DNA of 64,000 nucleotides from Laetiporus sulphureus 93-53 (GCF_001632365.1 NW_024468574.1:9943-73942), one strand, 5' to 3'. Counted from the first letter of the stretch, positions 8,303-20,004 are shown. Numbers and translations: made by a program. Notes: generated by a model not told the origin, from the sequence alone.

Positions 8303-8310
8303 AAGCGCCA

Positions 8311-8798
8311 AGTTTCTCACAGGCACGTGACAGCAAGCCTTGTTGCCGCAAGATGTCTGCGGTGACACCCACAAACTTGACTTTATGCATATACGCTATC
8401 TGAGATATGGACGCAACACAAACATCATTCTCTAGTATCTCTGGAACATTCTACAGCAAAGACAACAGCCTTGAGATGCTTCAGCCAGTCCCATCAAGAC
8501 CGTTTCATGCAAGATCAGGTCAGTTGAGACTCGACGCTAACTAGATCTGTGGCCAGTGGTCCTGATCATCTACAGAATTCAATAGTTCTCCCATTCTTTC
8601 CAGCTCTTCTTCTTCCCGTATCAGTCCTTTTCAGAGCAGTTATCATGATGAACACTACAGCACCTCCGATCCAGCCAGCACAGAGACTCTATTCTTGCCA
8701 CCAACACCATTCAATCGCATGCATAACTTCTGCAATAACTCAGTGGGTACATTTTCTTTAAATCATAAGCCAATTGATCAGACAAGCTGTAGGTGAGC
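8311..8798. other. Gene-free spacer
   Basis: No convincing coding exon, repeat or RNA gene was seen. It is presumably the upstream region of the gene starting at 8799. Confidence 0.4.
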
Positions 8799-11121
8799 AT
8801 GCTGCCATCAATGCTTTCTCCCAGCCTCACTGAAGCCTCTCATCAAGTATTGCTCTCACAAAATCGCGCATATAGCGACCTCTTCAGCAAATATACACAC
8901 ATTGAAAGAAAGTACAGTCAAATTCAAGCACAACATGGTGCTCTAAAGTAAGTAACGGCTTAACTACACTCATCGGCATGCCACTAGCTATGCTCAATGT
9001 CATACAGAGATGTCTATAATGGCCTGCTCCTGAGAATCCAACACGTTGAAGGCACGAATGTCAGTCTTGCAACGTCGTCAGTCAACCATTCATTCATGCT
9101 GCCCCCTGCTGCTCCCTCTCTTGCTGCTGATCACTCGTCTACACTTTTGGCCGGCCCGCTGGAGCCCTATGACCCAGATAATTACCCTGCAACTGGACAT
9201 CTTGGTCATGGAGAAATAGGAGGACCGCCGAAAATTGTGACATTGCCCATGGCATCAAACACAACTCTACGACTCGCAATGGCATCCAGTAAGTGCACAG
9301 TGATGAGGAATCTTTAAATGCTACTAACCCCGTTAGATCTGCGAAAGCTGCAGTGAACCCAGAAAACTATGAGTTCATCGAGGACCGCAATGGCAGAGCT
9401 GTCTCCGAAGCAAGAGCTGAGGACATAAGGAACTTTGCGCATGCAATCTGGCATCAGCTTCGACAGAAGGGGAAGGCGACACCTAAATGGGGGCTCATAG
9501 ACGCAGAGTCACTCACATTGTACCTTGACATGATGGCGAGGCACTTCGAGGAGATGCGTCTTTGTGACTCTCATTGGAAGGCCAAGAAGCTTGCAACGAT
9601 GGCTTATCTGACCTTCTACAAGTATCACGTCAGGCTCAAGGCAGAGGAGCAGAATAAGCCTCAACCTAAGCCAAGATTGCTGAAACGCCGCAGCAAGGAC
9701 AGCCCGATGCACCTTTCAAAGCGCCGCAAGTCTTCTAGAGGTACCCTAGGTGACGTATACTAATCCATGCGCTGCCAGTATCTGGTTACAATGAATCTGA
9801 TGCAATTTTACAATAGATACGTCGTCCTATCCCTCTGGAAGAGCGATGCCAACTGCACAGCCTCAGCCAGCTGCCTCTTCAAGCTCATCTGCTGCTGAAC
9901 GAGTGGCTGCAATGACACCCCATGCTCATATTCCCCCCAAGTTCTCCGAACCCACCATTTTCACGTCTCAGAAAGCAGCCATTGTAACCGGTAACGCTTC
10001 TCGTGAATAATTGATGGCGACCACTGATGTGACAGTATGCTGCAGATGTATGCAACACCGATGGCCTCAACACTTCAGTCTCGCTGCCAGCAAGTTTCTC
10101 TATTACTCGTACCACTGGCAAAATGCCATCGCTTCAACAGGAGCTCACTAATGCTACTCAAGATGCTGCCGCCATGCTTGCAGTCCAGACACAGCCAACG
10201 GCATGCAATATGCCTTCATCATGCGACATGAATGATGTTCTTGCCACCACCGAGTCCACTACTACACCCATTACTGCGAATTCCAATGCCTCACTGTCTG
10301 TCATCGATGACGTTTACTCTCAGTCCATCTCCCTGGAACCAATCTTTGGTGCACTTCCCATGGACAGCACTAACACGCATGAAACAGATGACATTTCTGC
10401 TACAGATTCTCTGCCGCCGTCTGAGGTGCCCGGGGCACACATGCTAGAGGTCAGCAAGCTGTACGCTATGCATACTGGAGATGATGCTAACACAATCTTG
10501 GCGTTTTCAGATTGTAAACCCGCTGTACGTGTGGATAGTCATTTCGGAACTATGGTGCTCACAGCATCCTTAGCCAATGCATAACAAGCCTACGCGCTCG
10601 TGAAAAGCAACGCGCAGCCTCAGGAACGGAGTTGGCTTCCGCTGCAAGCAGCAAAGATAGTACGAATACTGCATAGATGGCTTCGCATTGCTGATCTCGT
10701 GTAGGTGCCCTACTTGCCCTTGCCCAGATCGCTTCTGGATCGCAGGCATCCTCTGCTCAAGAAGATGTGGCCACACATCCAACATTGGCTTTCGAAGTCA
10801 AGCAGAAGAATCAGACAAAGCCAGTGAAGCTGCATTACAACAAGAATTCGAACTCTGTCAGGTGCGTCTTATGCATCATAACAATCCATTGATTTATACA
10901 CGTAATGTGTCAGTTTTGTGTAGGAATCTCTATCTCAAAGACTACCTTGAACTCCATCCTAACGCAACCGATAAGAATGCTTTTGAAGCGTCATTCTGAG
11001 GCCTTTCACCCGACGAGCTAAAGGTATGTACTCTCGGGATTATGGTGCATTGGAATACTTGACATATGATTATGATCAGAAATATGAAGATCTTCGCAGC
11101 CAGGCTTCAAAGCAGAAATGA
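8799..11121 (+). CDS. Uncharacterised multi-exon protein, possibly with a premature stop
   Basis: Exons 8799-8947, 9008-9288, 9348-9740, 9817-9990 and 10046 onward join in one frame at GT-AG borders. Exon 3 holds the best-ordered part (DRNGRAVSEARAEDIRNF, then an aromatic helical stretch and a basic tail with RLLKRRSK). The later part is Ser/Thr-rich and likely disordered. I recognise no domain. The frame stops at 10584. However, coding-like exons follow at about 10707-10861 and 10923-11028, and then 11080-11121, where a TGA (10997-10999) interrupts a frame that otherwise continues as GLSPDELK and across an intron. The gene may therefore end early, use another splice near 10.5 kb, or be decaying. 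The basic region hints at a nuclear or DNA-binding role, which is inference. Confidence 0.55.
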
Positions 11122-12255
11122 AATACAGTGGCAGCTTAGCTAGGTATAGTCGCGCTGTCATGCACATGAAGAAATTACATTAACTATCTATTCTATGTCC
11201 AGAGATCGAGCGAAGGGCGAGCGAAAATGTGACATAGCAGGACGTAGTGGAGTGTGGGGCATGTGTGTGACGATCGAGGCAGAGAAAGGGTGAGCCGAGC
11301 GAGATGGGGGAGAACGGGAGACATCAGGGTGGATATGGGGCTATCGGGAGAAGCGGGGCCGGGGAGGCAGCGAACGAAAGGGGAAATAAGGGAGAAAGGG
11401 ACGAATTACATGCATATATTCTGTGTAGCTCTGCCCCGATCAAACCTGTTTTGCACCAGTGAAAAAGTCCGTATTTGTCGTGCAAGGTGGGATAGAACGG
11501 GGCGCTTACAATGCTCGAATTCGTCTCAATTTGCCTCACTCCGACCATACGGGATTTTCACTGGGTCTCACTACTCACCATCATCAAACCAGAGTGTGGG
11601 CTCCATAGTGAGAGTAGTCAGGCTGCGGAAGTGTGGTTTACTCCTCAGCCGGGCTATTATCTTCGGCAACAAAGCATGACCACAGCGGCAGGACAACTGG
11701 CTCTATCTGCAATGATTCAGATACCCTGGTATCAATACAACAGATGAACGGGGAGGATCAACAACCACGAAAACAAGTCAAACATTATTCAGAGCGCAAG
11801 TCGAGGGAAGATTCAACCAAGGCTGGCAGACAGCTCGCAGAATTAATTGGTACGAGGACTTCCAAAATGCAGCCGTCTTTGTTTCCCAATCATTCTCGAT
11901 TCAATTAACGGTCCTTTGTATACTTCGCATGTTGTTTGTAATGCTTGTATGAATCAATGGACGGTACTGTTGCCGCATGTCCCAAGATGCCTAGATGAAG
12001 CCACTAGGTCAAGACTTTTTGCGTCGATACTCGACAGTTGACGGGCAGGCGTATGTCTCCTTAACGCGTGAGGTCAAACTTAGATACTACCAAGCGACTC
12101 TTACGTGTCGCGGACGGATGCAGGGTTCAACTAGCGAAAATGGGTATTACATAGATACTAGTATGCAGATCCCCTACATACGACACCATTTCTTTGGTAT
12201 CTAGAGCTTGCTCTTTGAGTCCGTATCCAAGCAAGAACCGCGCCCAGCCGTCCGC
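11122..12255. other. Gene-free spacer
   Basis: Only short overlapping ORFs without recognisable motifs; a G-rich plus strand at about 11.2-11.4 kb. I see no supported gene. Confidence 0.4.
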
Positions 12256-13757
12256 TCAGTTCTGATCCTCAACGAGCGACTTCGCCGCTTTCAGGTCGGC
12301 CTCTACCATCTCTTTCACGAGCGAGTCGAAGTCGACCTTGCGCTTCCAGCCGAGCAGGCGCTCGGCTTTTGCAGGGTTTCCGAGCAGAAGGCTAAGGGGA
12401 AGGGAGGTCATACCAATTTGAAACTCGCACCACACAGACAGAGAAGCAGACGCACTCGACTTCAGCGGGACGGAAATACCCCGGGTCGACCTTGACGACC
12501 ACCTTGCCTGTCTTAGCGTCGATGCCTTCCTCGTTTGTCCCAGAGCCTCGCCATCTATCATGCAGACGTCAGCCAAGGACGGCGGTCATTGGATCGTGAC
12601 CACTTACTTGATCTCCATGCCAAGCAGGCCGAACGCCTTCTCGACGAACTCGCGGACACGATGCGTCTCACCTGTGGCGAGGACGAAGTCCTCTGGGCCG
12701 TCCTGCTGCAGCATTCGCCACATCCCCTCCACGTAGTCAGCAGCTGTGGGAAGTGTGAATATAAGCGCATATAGTTTGCTAGGAAGGGCCCTGACCGTGT
12801 CCCCAGTCACGCTGCGCGTCTATGTTACCGAGGTAGAGGCAGGACTGCTTGCCCAACGAGATGTCTGCAGCCGCGCGCGAGATCTTGCGCGTGACAAACG
12901 TCCGCCCCCGACGCGGACTCTCGTGATTGAAGAGGATGCCGTTGCAAGCATACATTCCGTACGCTTCGCGGTAATTGACGGTGATCCAGAACGCGTACAG
13001 CTTCGCGACGCCGTACGGGCTGCGCGGGTAGAAGGGGGTCGTCTCGCTCTGGAGTGTCTCAACGACCTTGCCATAGAGCTCGGACGTCGACGCCTGGTAG
13101 AAGCGCACGTGCTTATCGAGCCCACACGTCCGGATTGCGTCGAGCAGGCGAAGCGTGCCTAGTCCATCGACATTGCCCGTGTACTCGGCCATCTCGAACG
13201 AGACCTTGACGTGCGACTGCGCGCCGAGGTTGTACACCTCGGTCGGCTGCACTTGTGCGATGATGTACACGAGGTTCGTGCTGTCGCTTAGGTCGCCGTA
13301 GTGCAACTTGAACTTGTTGGGCCCTGCGAGAAGTTGAGCGGCATATGGAGTTAACAGGGGCGGGGACGTACGCTCGTGTTGGTCTGAGTAGAGATGGTGC
13401 AGACGGCTCGTGTTGAAACTTGAAGAGCGACGGATGATGCCGTGGACCTCATAGCCCTTCGACAGGAGTAGCTCAGTCCTGTAGCGCTTATAAGCTGCAA
13501 CGTTCACGCATGTCACGCGAGTCCCGAGGTACAACTTTCCAGACAATCACAAAGTGCTGACACTCACAAGTATGATCCATCTTGCCCGGTAATACCTGTA
13601 CGCAGCAATCGTCAGCACCACCAACGTGCCCTCCGGACATGCGAACAATTCACCCGGAGATGAGCGCGACCTTGCGCTTGCGGTATTCATCAGGAGGGGG
13701 CAAGTTCAATTTCACCAACGGCGAGAATGGAGCAGGGACGTCGGCGATCTGAGACAT
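12256..13757 (-). CDS. gmd: GDP-mannose 4,6-dehydratase
   Basis: This NAD(P)-dependent short-chain dehydratase turns cytosolic GDP-mannose into GDP-4-keto-6-deoxy-mannose, the first step toward GDP-fucose or GDP-rhamnose. The first exon (ATG at 13757) and a tiny second exon join to give the Rossmann start [14 protein letters not shown]. Next come [20 protein letters not shown], the nucleotide-binding [19 protein letters not shown], the catalytic STSELYGK and YGVAK (Tyr/Lys pair). Exon 5 carries [13 protein letters not shown], and the end is [13 protein letters not shown]. All family blocks appear in order over about six exons. The size of roughly 370 residues is usual. No epimerase-reductase partner is in the window. 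Splice sites all fit GT-AG. Confidence 0.95.
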
Positions 13758-14109
13758 GGTAGGAGTATCGAAGAAGATGCCAGGGAGGTAACAAGACAGG
13801 AGTCTTATTAGTATTTGGCGTCAACTGTGCGCCTGAGGACACCACCTCGGCGTCAAGCGTGCGGGTGTTATAAGCCGGGGTGGAACTTTTGTGCAGACGT
13901 CGACGACGAGGGCCGGATGCAGAACGCAAGACGAGTAGGTGAAGATGCACTGGATAGTTGGTTGGTCGCTGGCGATGCCAGCAGCAATGTATTGGCATCG
14001 CTGATTGCCGAGATCGGCGACGTACTTCTCAACGACTTTCCCCAGCTCTCCCCTGAGCATGAGATACTTGCTACCGTGCTCAAAGCTTAGAGCTAGACAT
14101 ATAAGTCGG

Positions 14110-14468
14110 CGATGCTAAATGATTCCTTCAACTTTGCTAGAACGTCACAAATGAGCACGAGGCTCGCCCACACGCCCTTGTACTGCCCCTCTGCGGTGGT
14201 CGGCTGTACCTGCCTATTGCGTACCACCCAATCAGTATCTGAGTTCACACCGCCGCAGAGCCAACACTCACTGGATAATCTTCAAACGCTCGAGATGGCT
14301 GACCATCGTGCGCGATGCGGCGCCGGCGAGGCCGCCCGCAATGAAGTACGACGTGAGCTGAGGGCTGAAGAAGGGCTGCTTCTGCTCGATGGCCACCGCA
14401 GATGCAGCCATCTGCAGCTTCTGCGCGGCCTGAAGCTGGGACTTGGACTCAACTTGACGCGATGTCAT
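14110..14468 (-). pseudogene. Truncated mitochondrial carrier (solute carrier family 25) fragment
   Basis: From the ATG at 14468 the frame has an N-terminal extension and then FIAGGLAGAASRTMVSHLER, the first half of a Solcar repeat. The usual PxD/ExxR motif reads SHLER, so the helix-kinking Pro is His. A normal intron follows, then VQPTTAEGQYKGVWASL, the first matrix loop. The frame then dissolves into stops near 14.1 kb. A complete carrier has about 300 residues with six helices, and only about one helix and a loop remain here. It is most likely a truncated duplicate. Degenerate coding-like sequence at 13.82-14.09 kb could be a remnant of it or of another gene. Confidence 0.6.
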
Positions 14469-14829
14469 GTTTAGCGGTACAGGCGAACAGCGAGACACGG
14501 CATCAAGCGTTGGGAAGACAGTGTGTTATATGGCAGTGTCGATGACCAATGCAGTGGATATAAGGCAAAGATGCTCGCACAGGGCAAAGGAGCGGCAGTG
14601 TAGAGAGGGATGGCGAGGGAGGAGGGGAGGATATGGGCTGGTGGGGAGCGTGATGGTGGAGGGCTGTCCGTGTGCTGGCTCACAGCGGTGGCGTCCAATC
14701 CACCAACTGCAGTTGTCTGCTTCCGTTCCGCAGCCACGTGGCTCTGGCGCGTGTGTGGCGCTCGCTGCACCGCGCACACTTGCTCGGGTCTCCTCCGCCC
14801 AGAGGCTGCTGCCTGCCTGCATCCATCCC

Positions 14830-15584
14830 ATGTCCGACTCCAAGGATCCTCCTTCTGTTGTCCATTTGCGCTCTCCTGACTCTGATGAGGCGTTGCCTGG
14901 CTTTGAGCTCGGGGACTTCATGGGCACATGGTGATTCTAATCATAATTGACACCAGTGCAGTTATAGCTTGACAGTCAAGGTCGATAGGTATGTGACGCA
15001 TTCAACGCTGCCGATGTGGAAGGTGAACATGCAAGTGCTTTCCGGTATCTGCGCTTGCTAATCGTGCATGGAATCTGAAGTCCTGGAAGGACGTTACCAT
15101 CTCTTATACCCTCATGTCCTCGTCCGCCGGACAGCCTGTACAATTTGAGGACGTCGTCGAATACCGCTCTAAGAATGACCTCCCGACCTCCAAGCGAAGC
15201 CGAATAGTCGGCATAGATACCCTTCTTCCCTCCTCAATTGTGCCTAGGCCTGCAGGAACCACAGCATCCTCCGAGAGAGCCGCAGAGACTTGCTTTAAAT
15301 GGAGAGGCAAGGGCTGGTTGCTCATCGCGTCCTCTCGCTGGCATATTCTCGGCTGCAGCGCCACAGCCCACCCCGCGGACTCCCCCTCTGGCAGGCCAGA
15401 GTGGGCGCTTACCTCCTTCGAGAAGACCGCCTTTACACCTGCGGGCTTGGATATATACTCCCGCACGCCCGAGGGCCTTCCTGCGATGCTGCTTGAGGAG
15501 ATTATACACAGGGCAAAAGCATTAGGCGGCGATGTTGGCAAGCTGGCTGAACAGTTCTTTGAAGTCGGGCGAAGCGCGTCGTAG
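14830..15584 (+). CDS. Lipocalin/calycin-like fungal protein
   Basis: Three exons give a protein of about 205 residues. Exon 1 (ATG at 14830) ends in GFELGDFMGTW, exon 2 reads YVTHSTLPMWK, and exon 3 begins SWKDVTISYTL and runs to the TAG at 15584. The opening GTWYVTHS resembles the lipocalin GxW strand. Exon 3 continues as alternating beta-type sequence (FKWRGKGWLLIASSRWHIL), consistent with a beta-barrel that binds a small hydrophobic ligand. There is no clear signal peptide, so it is probably cytosolic. The ligand is unknown. The join of exons 1 and 2 restores the Trp codon exactly, which supports the model. Confidence 0.65.
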
Positions 15585-16323
15585 CACGGTCGGTTCTCGT
15601 CATGATCGTCGCATCCCTTGACTCTCCATTCGCGTTACAGCCCGCTTCCTGGTCGTAGCTATAGACGTCCCTAGACTTGCCGGGGGAATTTTGACCTAGT
15701 GTAACATGCCCATCATCCTTGTCATACCCATCATAGGCATCGCGTGAGTTGCCGGCTTTGCTGTGCATGCGGTTTGCAGATCTCACGGTTCGATTTTGCC
15801 GGTTACAGCGGTTTTTCTGCTCGTGTCAGTACAGATAATCACAGATTGCCATTCAAAAAGTGCCCCTGGTTGCCTGTTGCTGAGAGGACGTCCTGAGAAG
15901 CGATGATATGCATCGTGCTCAGCCCCATTTGTTCTTGTTGCAAGCCGATTTCAACGGCGCTCTATATTCGAAATCGGCCTAGATGTGTCCTCAGGCACCC
16001 CAGCTTTCCGAGAGTCAGGAATGGCGTGACATTCTCGTAAAGATGTACCGCAGTACAGTATATCGGAATACGATACTCAACATTCGTCAATTCGAGCCGG
16101 TCGAGCAAAACTACAAGCGATACATGCTGGTGTCCCTACGAGCATCCAGCTGCAATCCTTCCAGCTCATCGAAGATCGTGACGAAAGGCCAGAGACAAGC
16201 GAACGAGCCGAGACGGTACAGCGAAGAGCGAACTGGAACCAGTCTCAGCGACGCGCACAGCAGATGAGGAGACGAAAATATGTCTGTGTGTATATGCAAT
16301 GATGCGGATAGAGTACGAACAAA
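15585..16323. other. Spacer with one 94-codon ORF of doubtful status
   Basis: A plus-strand ORF at 15983-16267 has no recognisable domain. Nothing else is supported. Confidence 0.3.
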
Positions 16324-17004
16324 TTAGGACCAGGGTAGAAACCAGATAGACGTCATGAGGGTCGTAAAGACAGATGCCTCACTGTGCAATGCATCAGGCG
16401 TGGCCGTCAGCTTCGGAGAACCGGGAATATTGATTCCATCGACAGTCCTGGTTGCGTTGATGACAACGGCGTGCGCGCCCTCGTTAATGGTGTCCTTCGT
16501 GCGAGCTCTTCGCTGCTGTTTGTCTGTTGAACTGAAAGAATCGGAACCCGCAGACACTGATGCAGACTGCTAGAACGACGATCAAATCCATCTGATGATA
16601 TGAAATGGAAATTGCAGGCAAAAGATCTGATGCTTCGGTGATGGGCTCATGGCTGTGCGATGAGCTCCAGCAGGAGGCATAGGCCCAAAATTGCCACATG
16701 TCCCACTTCATGACGAACGTTCAAAGAGGGAAATGGGAGAGAACGTACGGTAGAGCTCTTGTCAGACTTGACAACTTTAGCTTTCTGCTTGTCTCGCATC
16801 TGACCATCGGGATGTCCGTCTTTCATAATAGAAGCATCCGTGGATGCGCTGTCAGCGGCCGGCTATTTGAAGAATAGTTACCACACGCATTAAAATCTGA
16901 AGATTGGCACACACTATTACGTTCAAACTTGAGCTCTGAGTGACGGCGTCTTTCTGCTTGGCTCTGGCATTGTCCACGACATCTTGAGGATATTGAAGAG
17001 TCAT
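16324..17004 (-). CDS. Hypothetical protein, three exons
   Basis: From ATG 17004 (MTLQYPQDVVDNARAKQK) an intron of about 55 nt leads to a charged exon (DKQKAKVVKSDKSST). A second intron of about 175 nt leads to the last exon (SVSAGSDSFSST to the stop at 16324). All joins keep frame at GT-AG sites. The protein of about 140 residues is hydrophilic and probably disordered, with a short hydrophobic C-terminus (TTLMTSIWFLPWS) that might anchor it. No family is recognised. The second intron is long for this window, so the model could be wrong. Confidence 0.4.
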
Positions 17005-17183
17005 TTATCTCTGGTCATCGGCGGATACACTTCTCATACAAAACTTCCCAGGCGCACCCCCATCTCGCCGACATGTGCTGGCAGCTCAGTGTTGTCCTCT
17101 TCATGCTGATCCTTACAATTCAGCGAATCTTCGGAATCGGCCTCAAATTCCTGCGGGACATTCTTGCAGCGTCTCATAACACT

Positions 17184-18029
17184 TCAGGCGTCGGGACATA
17201 CTGTAATATGATGATGGTGAGAGGCATCCATCAATGCTACTTCTTCCTCGATCCGTCGCAGTGCCTCGTCAAGGCTCTTCTCGGCGGCAAACGGCAAAGA
17301 TCGGAGTGTCGAACATGAGTGGAGCGTTCCACGCATCGCACTCATGGTCGATCCTGGTATGCAGCATAACTTGCCAAAATCCATGGACGGCGTACCGAAT
17401 AGACAGGTACACGATAGGATCCTTGTAGTGAGTATTGCCGACGATACGCTGCACACGCATCGTCTCGACGAGAGTGTAGTCATTTGGGCAGGTCGGTCCA
17501 AGAGGACAGAGTCCATCCCTATTATCACGGCACATGGTCTGGTATTCATCGGGCTAGACGATATCATGTGTCAGTGCGTCGCGACACCGATGACACGATG
17601 TTGATGGCAGACCGATGTCTCCGTCTCCGTGAACAGATACATGCATGCTGCAACAATCTCATCCTCCAGTTTCTTGGTGGCGACGTTGATCGAGAAATCC
17701 CGGGCGACCAAGGTACGAGTGGTAGGGAATTCGCCCAGACGCTCATCACCGAGCGTGCGTTCGGTCAGCGAGAGCCGCCACCCCTGAGAGTTGCACGAAG
17801 CGACACCAAACACCTCTCGACCAGCCACGTACTCGAGCAGGAGCTCGCGGGACTGTTGTACATAACAGACGACGAGATCCTGCAATCGCACGGTGTCCAT
17901 GATCGTATGGCTGAATCGACAACTCTGCAGTTGCTGATAGGCATACGGTCCTGCGTCGTGCTCGCACTCCCCATTTGCGATGCTCTTGCAGATCGTCCGA
18001 GTCGCTGTTTCTGGGCCAGGAGGGCGCAT
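17184..18029 (-). CDS. Uncharacterised protein, member A of a duplicated pair
   Basis: Two minus-strand coding stretches (about 18010-17571 and 17545-17269) lie close together. The upstream exon carries ATRTICKSIANGECEH, SRELLLEYVAGREVF and FSINVATKKLED. The next holds a Cys-rich patch (GLCPLGPTCPNDY). I recognise no domain. The first exon is clearly related to the stretch at 19498-20004, with the same exon start after an AG acceptor. The frame is open here, unlike in copy B. The full exon structure and start are not resolved. Confidence 0.4.
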
Positions 18030-18545
18030 GGCGGGTATGCCGGGCTAGTCGATGTTAGGAGCAACTGCAGAGACGCCAACATGCGCGGGCGTCCAGTATT
18101 TATGCGGTTCGGAAGTAAGAAACTCCTCAGCTGTGCGTCATGGCGTTTTTTTTGGACGACCTGGACTGGTTTGCTATGGACGGCGGACGCCAGTGCAGTC
18201 ACGTCAGATTGTGTACTTGTTTGACCAGCTGTATCGGTATCGAGCAAAAGTCAACGTGAGCGATTCTAGGACAACTTTACAACGTCCTTGACTGAGTCAG
18301 GCCTCAAAGCTTCATGAACCACGTTAGTCACAGGCCTTTATAAAATCTTCAGCCTGAGCAACTTCGCGGATGCGAAAACCGTCGGCAACTCCCGACGGCC
18401 AGGTTTACGACTCCGCGAAGTGTCGAGAGCTAGCTGTGAAATTCAACCAATCACTGCGATATTGTACAGCACGCATACACGATCTTTGCTGTGGGTTTCA
18501 TTGTAAACGTCAAAAAGCCCGTACTCAGGATCTGAAGTACGATTA

Positions 18546-19099
18546 AACGTACAACGATCCTGTAAAATACATGTTGTAAAGGGCCCACGCGGAGGAGCCG
18601 AATACAAGCAAGAATGCCACGGCCTTCTTGAAGCCGTACTCAACGATAATCGATACAAGTATTTGAAAGGCAAGGACACATCCTATCACGATCCATAGAC
18701 CGTAGCAAGCTGTAGATGGCCCACATGAAGAAGCCCATAATCGCCGCAAGAGATGCAAAGCCTACAAGGTCACCGAGGAATTCGGAAACATGTTCGCCCA
18801 TGGCGTGCTGATGCGATGTAGTACCTGTCATTCTGTTAGCCTACTTGCACATGCAGAGAGAAAAACGGCTACCATAGTTCGTGGGGCCAGTAGACAAGCT
18901 CTTCGAGTGCACGAGCGGCTGTCGCTCTTATTGCAACGGGAGATTTGGGATAATTGCTCAGAGACTAGCTCGCGTTGTACCTCCGAGGTATAGGCTCGAG
19001 GACGCGTAATCAGCATGATTCCTTCATCTAACATATTCAACTAAACGTCACTCACCGGGTGACAGCGTAGTCGGAGGCGAAGGGAACGTTGCGCTCCAT
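18546..19099 (-). CDS. Small membrane protein, exon model uncertain
   Basis: A first exon (MERNVPFASDYAVTR, ATG at 19099) ends at a good donor. Downstream on the same strand are two overlapping hydrophobic frames. One reads FLGDLVGFASLAAIMGFFMW; the other reads WIVIGCVLAFQILVSIIVEY and then AVAFLLVFGSSAWALY to the stop near 18546. They look like two or three transmembrane helices in different frames. An intron from GTGACC (about 18770) to CTACAG would join some of them, or a frameshift splits the gene. No family is recognised. Confidence 0.35.
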
Positions 19100-19497
19100 C
19101 CTGCGCGGAATCTGTGAGCTCTATGACTATTGAGACTCTAGGCATGCTGCGTCGCAACAGAGATGCTCGAGGATATAGCTGAATCAGACATATACATATG
19201 AGCAGCCAATCACATTAAACACCGACATCACTCACTCGATGTTCCATTATATCAGTCAGCGGGAGGGTCAGGCTGGCGCTTGAACAGCAGAATATGGCGG
19301 CAGACGTTCCGCCGGGATCTTGAGCAGGCTGGGTAGGAAACTGAATATAGGACGACGCCCTCCGACTCGGTACTAAAAAATACAATTATGGCTGCCGTTG
19401 AGGCACAGCCCGTCTCTGCTGTTTCTACACAGAGTCCGATACGTGTCTCCCCGTCAACTCAGAATCGTCAGTACCGATACAAGCTCAAAGCAGGAGA

Positions 19498-20004
19498 TTA
19501 GAGATATACCCTTCTGGCCATCCGCGGAGAGTTAGGCATACCAGCGGCAGCTACCTCAGTGTCCTCAAGATTCTTGGTGGCGATATTGATGAGGAAGCCC
19601 TCGACCATGATCGTATGAGTAGCGGCGGCCCCATGATCGCCGAAGTTGACGCGCTCTGTGAGCACGAGCCGCCAATCACAGTCGGAATTGCACGTGGGGA
19701 CACAAAGACGTCCCTTCCGGCGATGTATTCTAGTAGAAGCTCGCGGCTTACTCGGCATGGATTCGTGGCATCCACAAGGACTTTCAATTGCGCGACTCGG
19801 ACATCCATGAGAGTCAAAGACAAATCGCGATGCGTGGGGCTTCCAGTAAGCGTGCGTTCCTGTGGTGTTACCACATCTCCCGCAATATGCAATGTGTGGG
19901 CAGATCATGCGAGTAGCGGTTCCTGAGTCAGGTGAAACATATTGCGCGGGCAGATTGCGGAGAGCGCGCTTTGAATCAGAGTTATTGCATGTAATGGAAG
20001 GCAT
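19498..20004 (-). pseudogene. Uncharacterised protein, member B of the pair, frameshifted
   Basis: Related to the 17.6-18.0 kb exon: ATRMICPHIAYC, SRELLLEYIAGRDVF and LINIATKNLED match copy A. The last block is in a different frame from the middle one. Copy A has 12 bases between the conserved TTT and TGCAA, whereas B has 11 (around 19700), so B lost one base. The second half present in copy A has no counterpart below 19498. Probably a decaying duplicate. Confidence 0.55.

Larger units (their letters stand above)
3181..8310 (+). other. Inverted-repeat-dense non-coding block with recurrent stem-loops
   Basis: No supported protein gene lies in these 5 kb, and the ORFs are short and unlike known proteins. 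Closely spaced inverted repeats cover much of it, with arms of 5-9 bp and mostly 4-13 nt loops. Perfect arms of 7 or more include 3347-3354/3362-3369, 3416-3423/3431-3438, 4075-4082/4096-4103, 4400-4406/4411-4417, 4954-4961/4969-4976, 6273-6279/6289-6295, 6627-6634/6711-6718, 7015-7021/7053-7059, 7057-7065/7095-7103 and 8291-8298/8303-8310. Several are nested or branched. Base use is AT-richer than the flanking genes. It could be a structured RNA locus, a decayed element, or DNA shaped by hairpin-forming mutation. A purine run at 6260-6268 followed by TGTCAC at 6272 resembles the polypurine tract/LTR edge of a gypsy element. Confidence 0.75.

Noticed and set aside
12820..13162. Arg/Ala-rich ORFs on both strands over the gmd gene
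   Set aside because: They are alternative frames of the GC-rich gmd exons and carry no independent motif.
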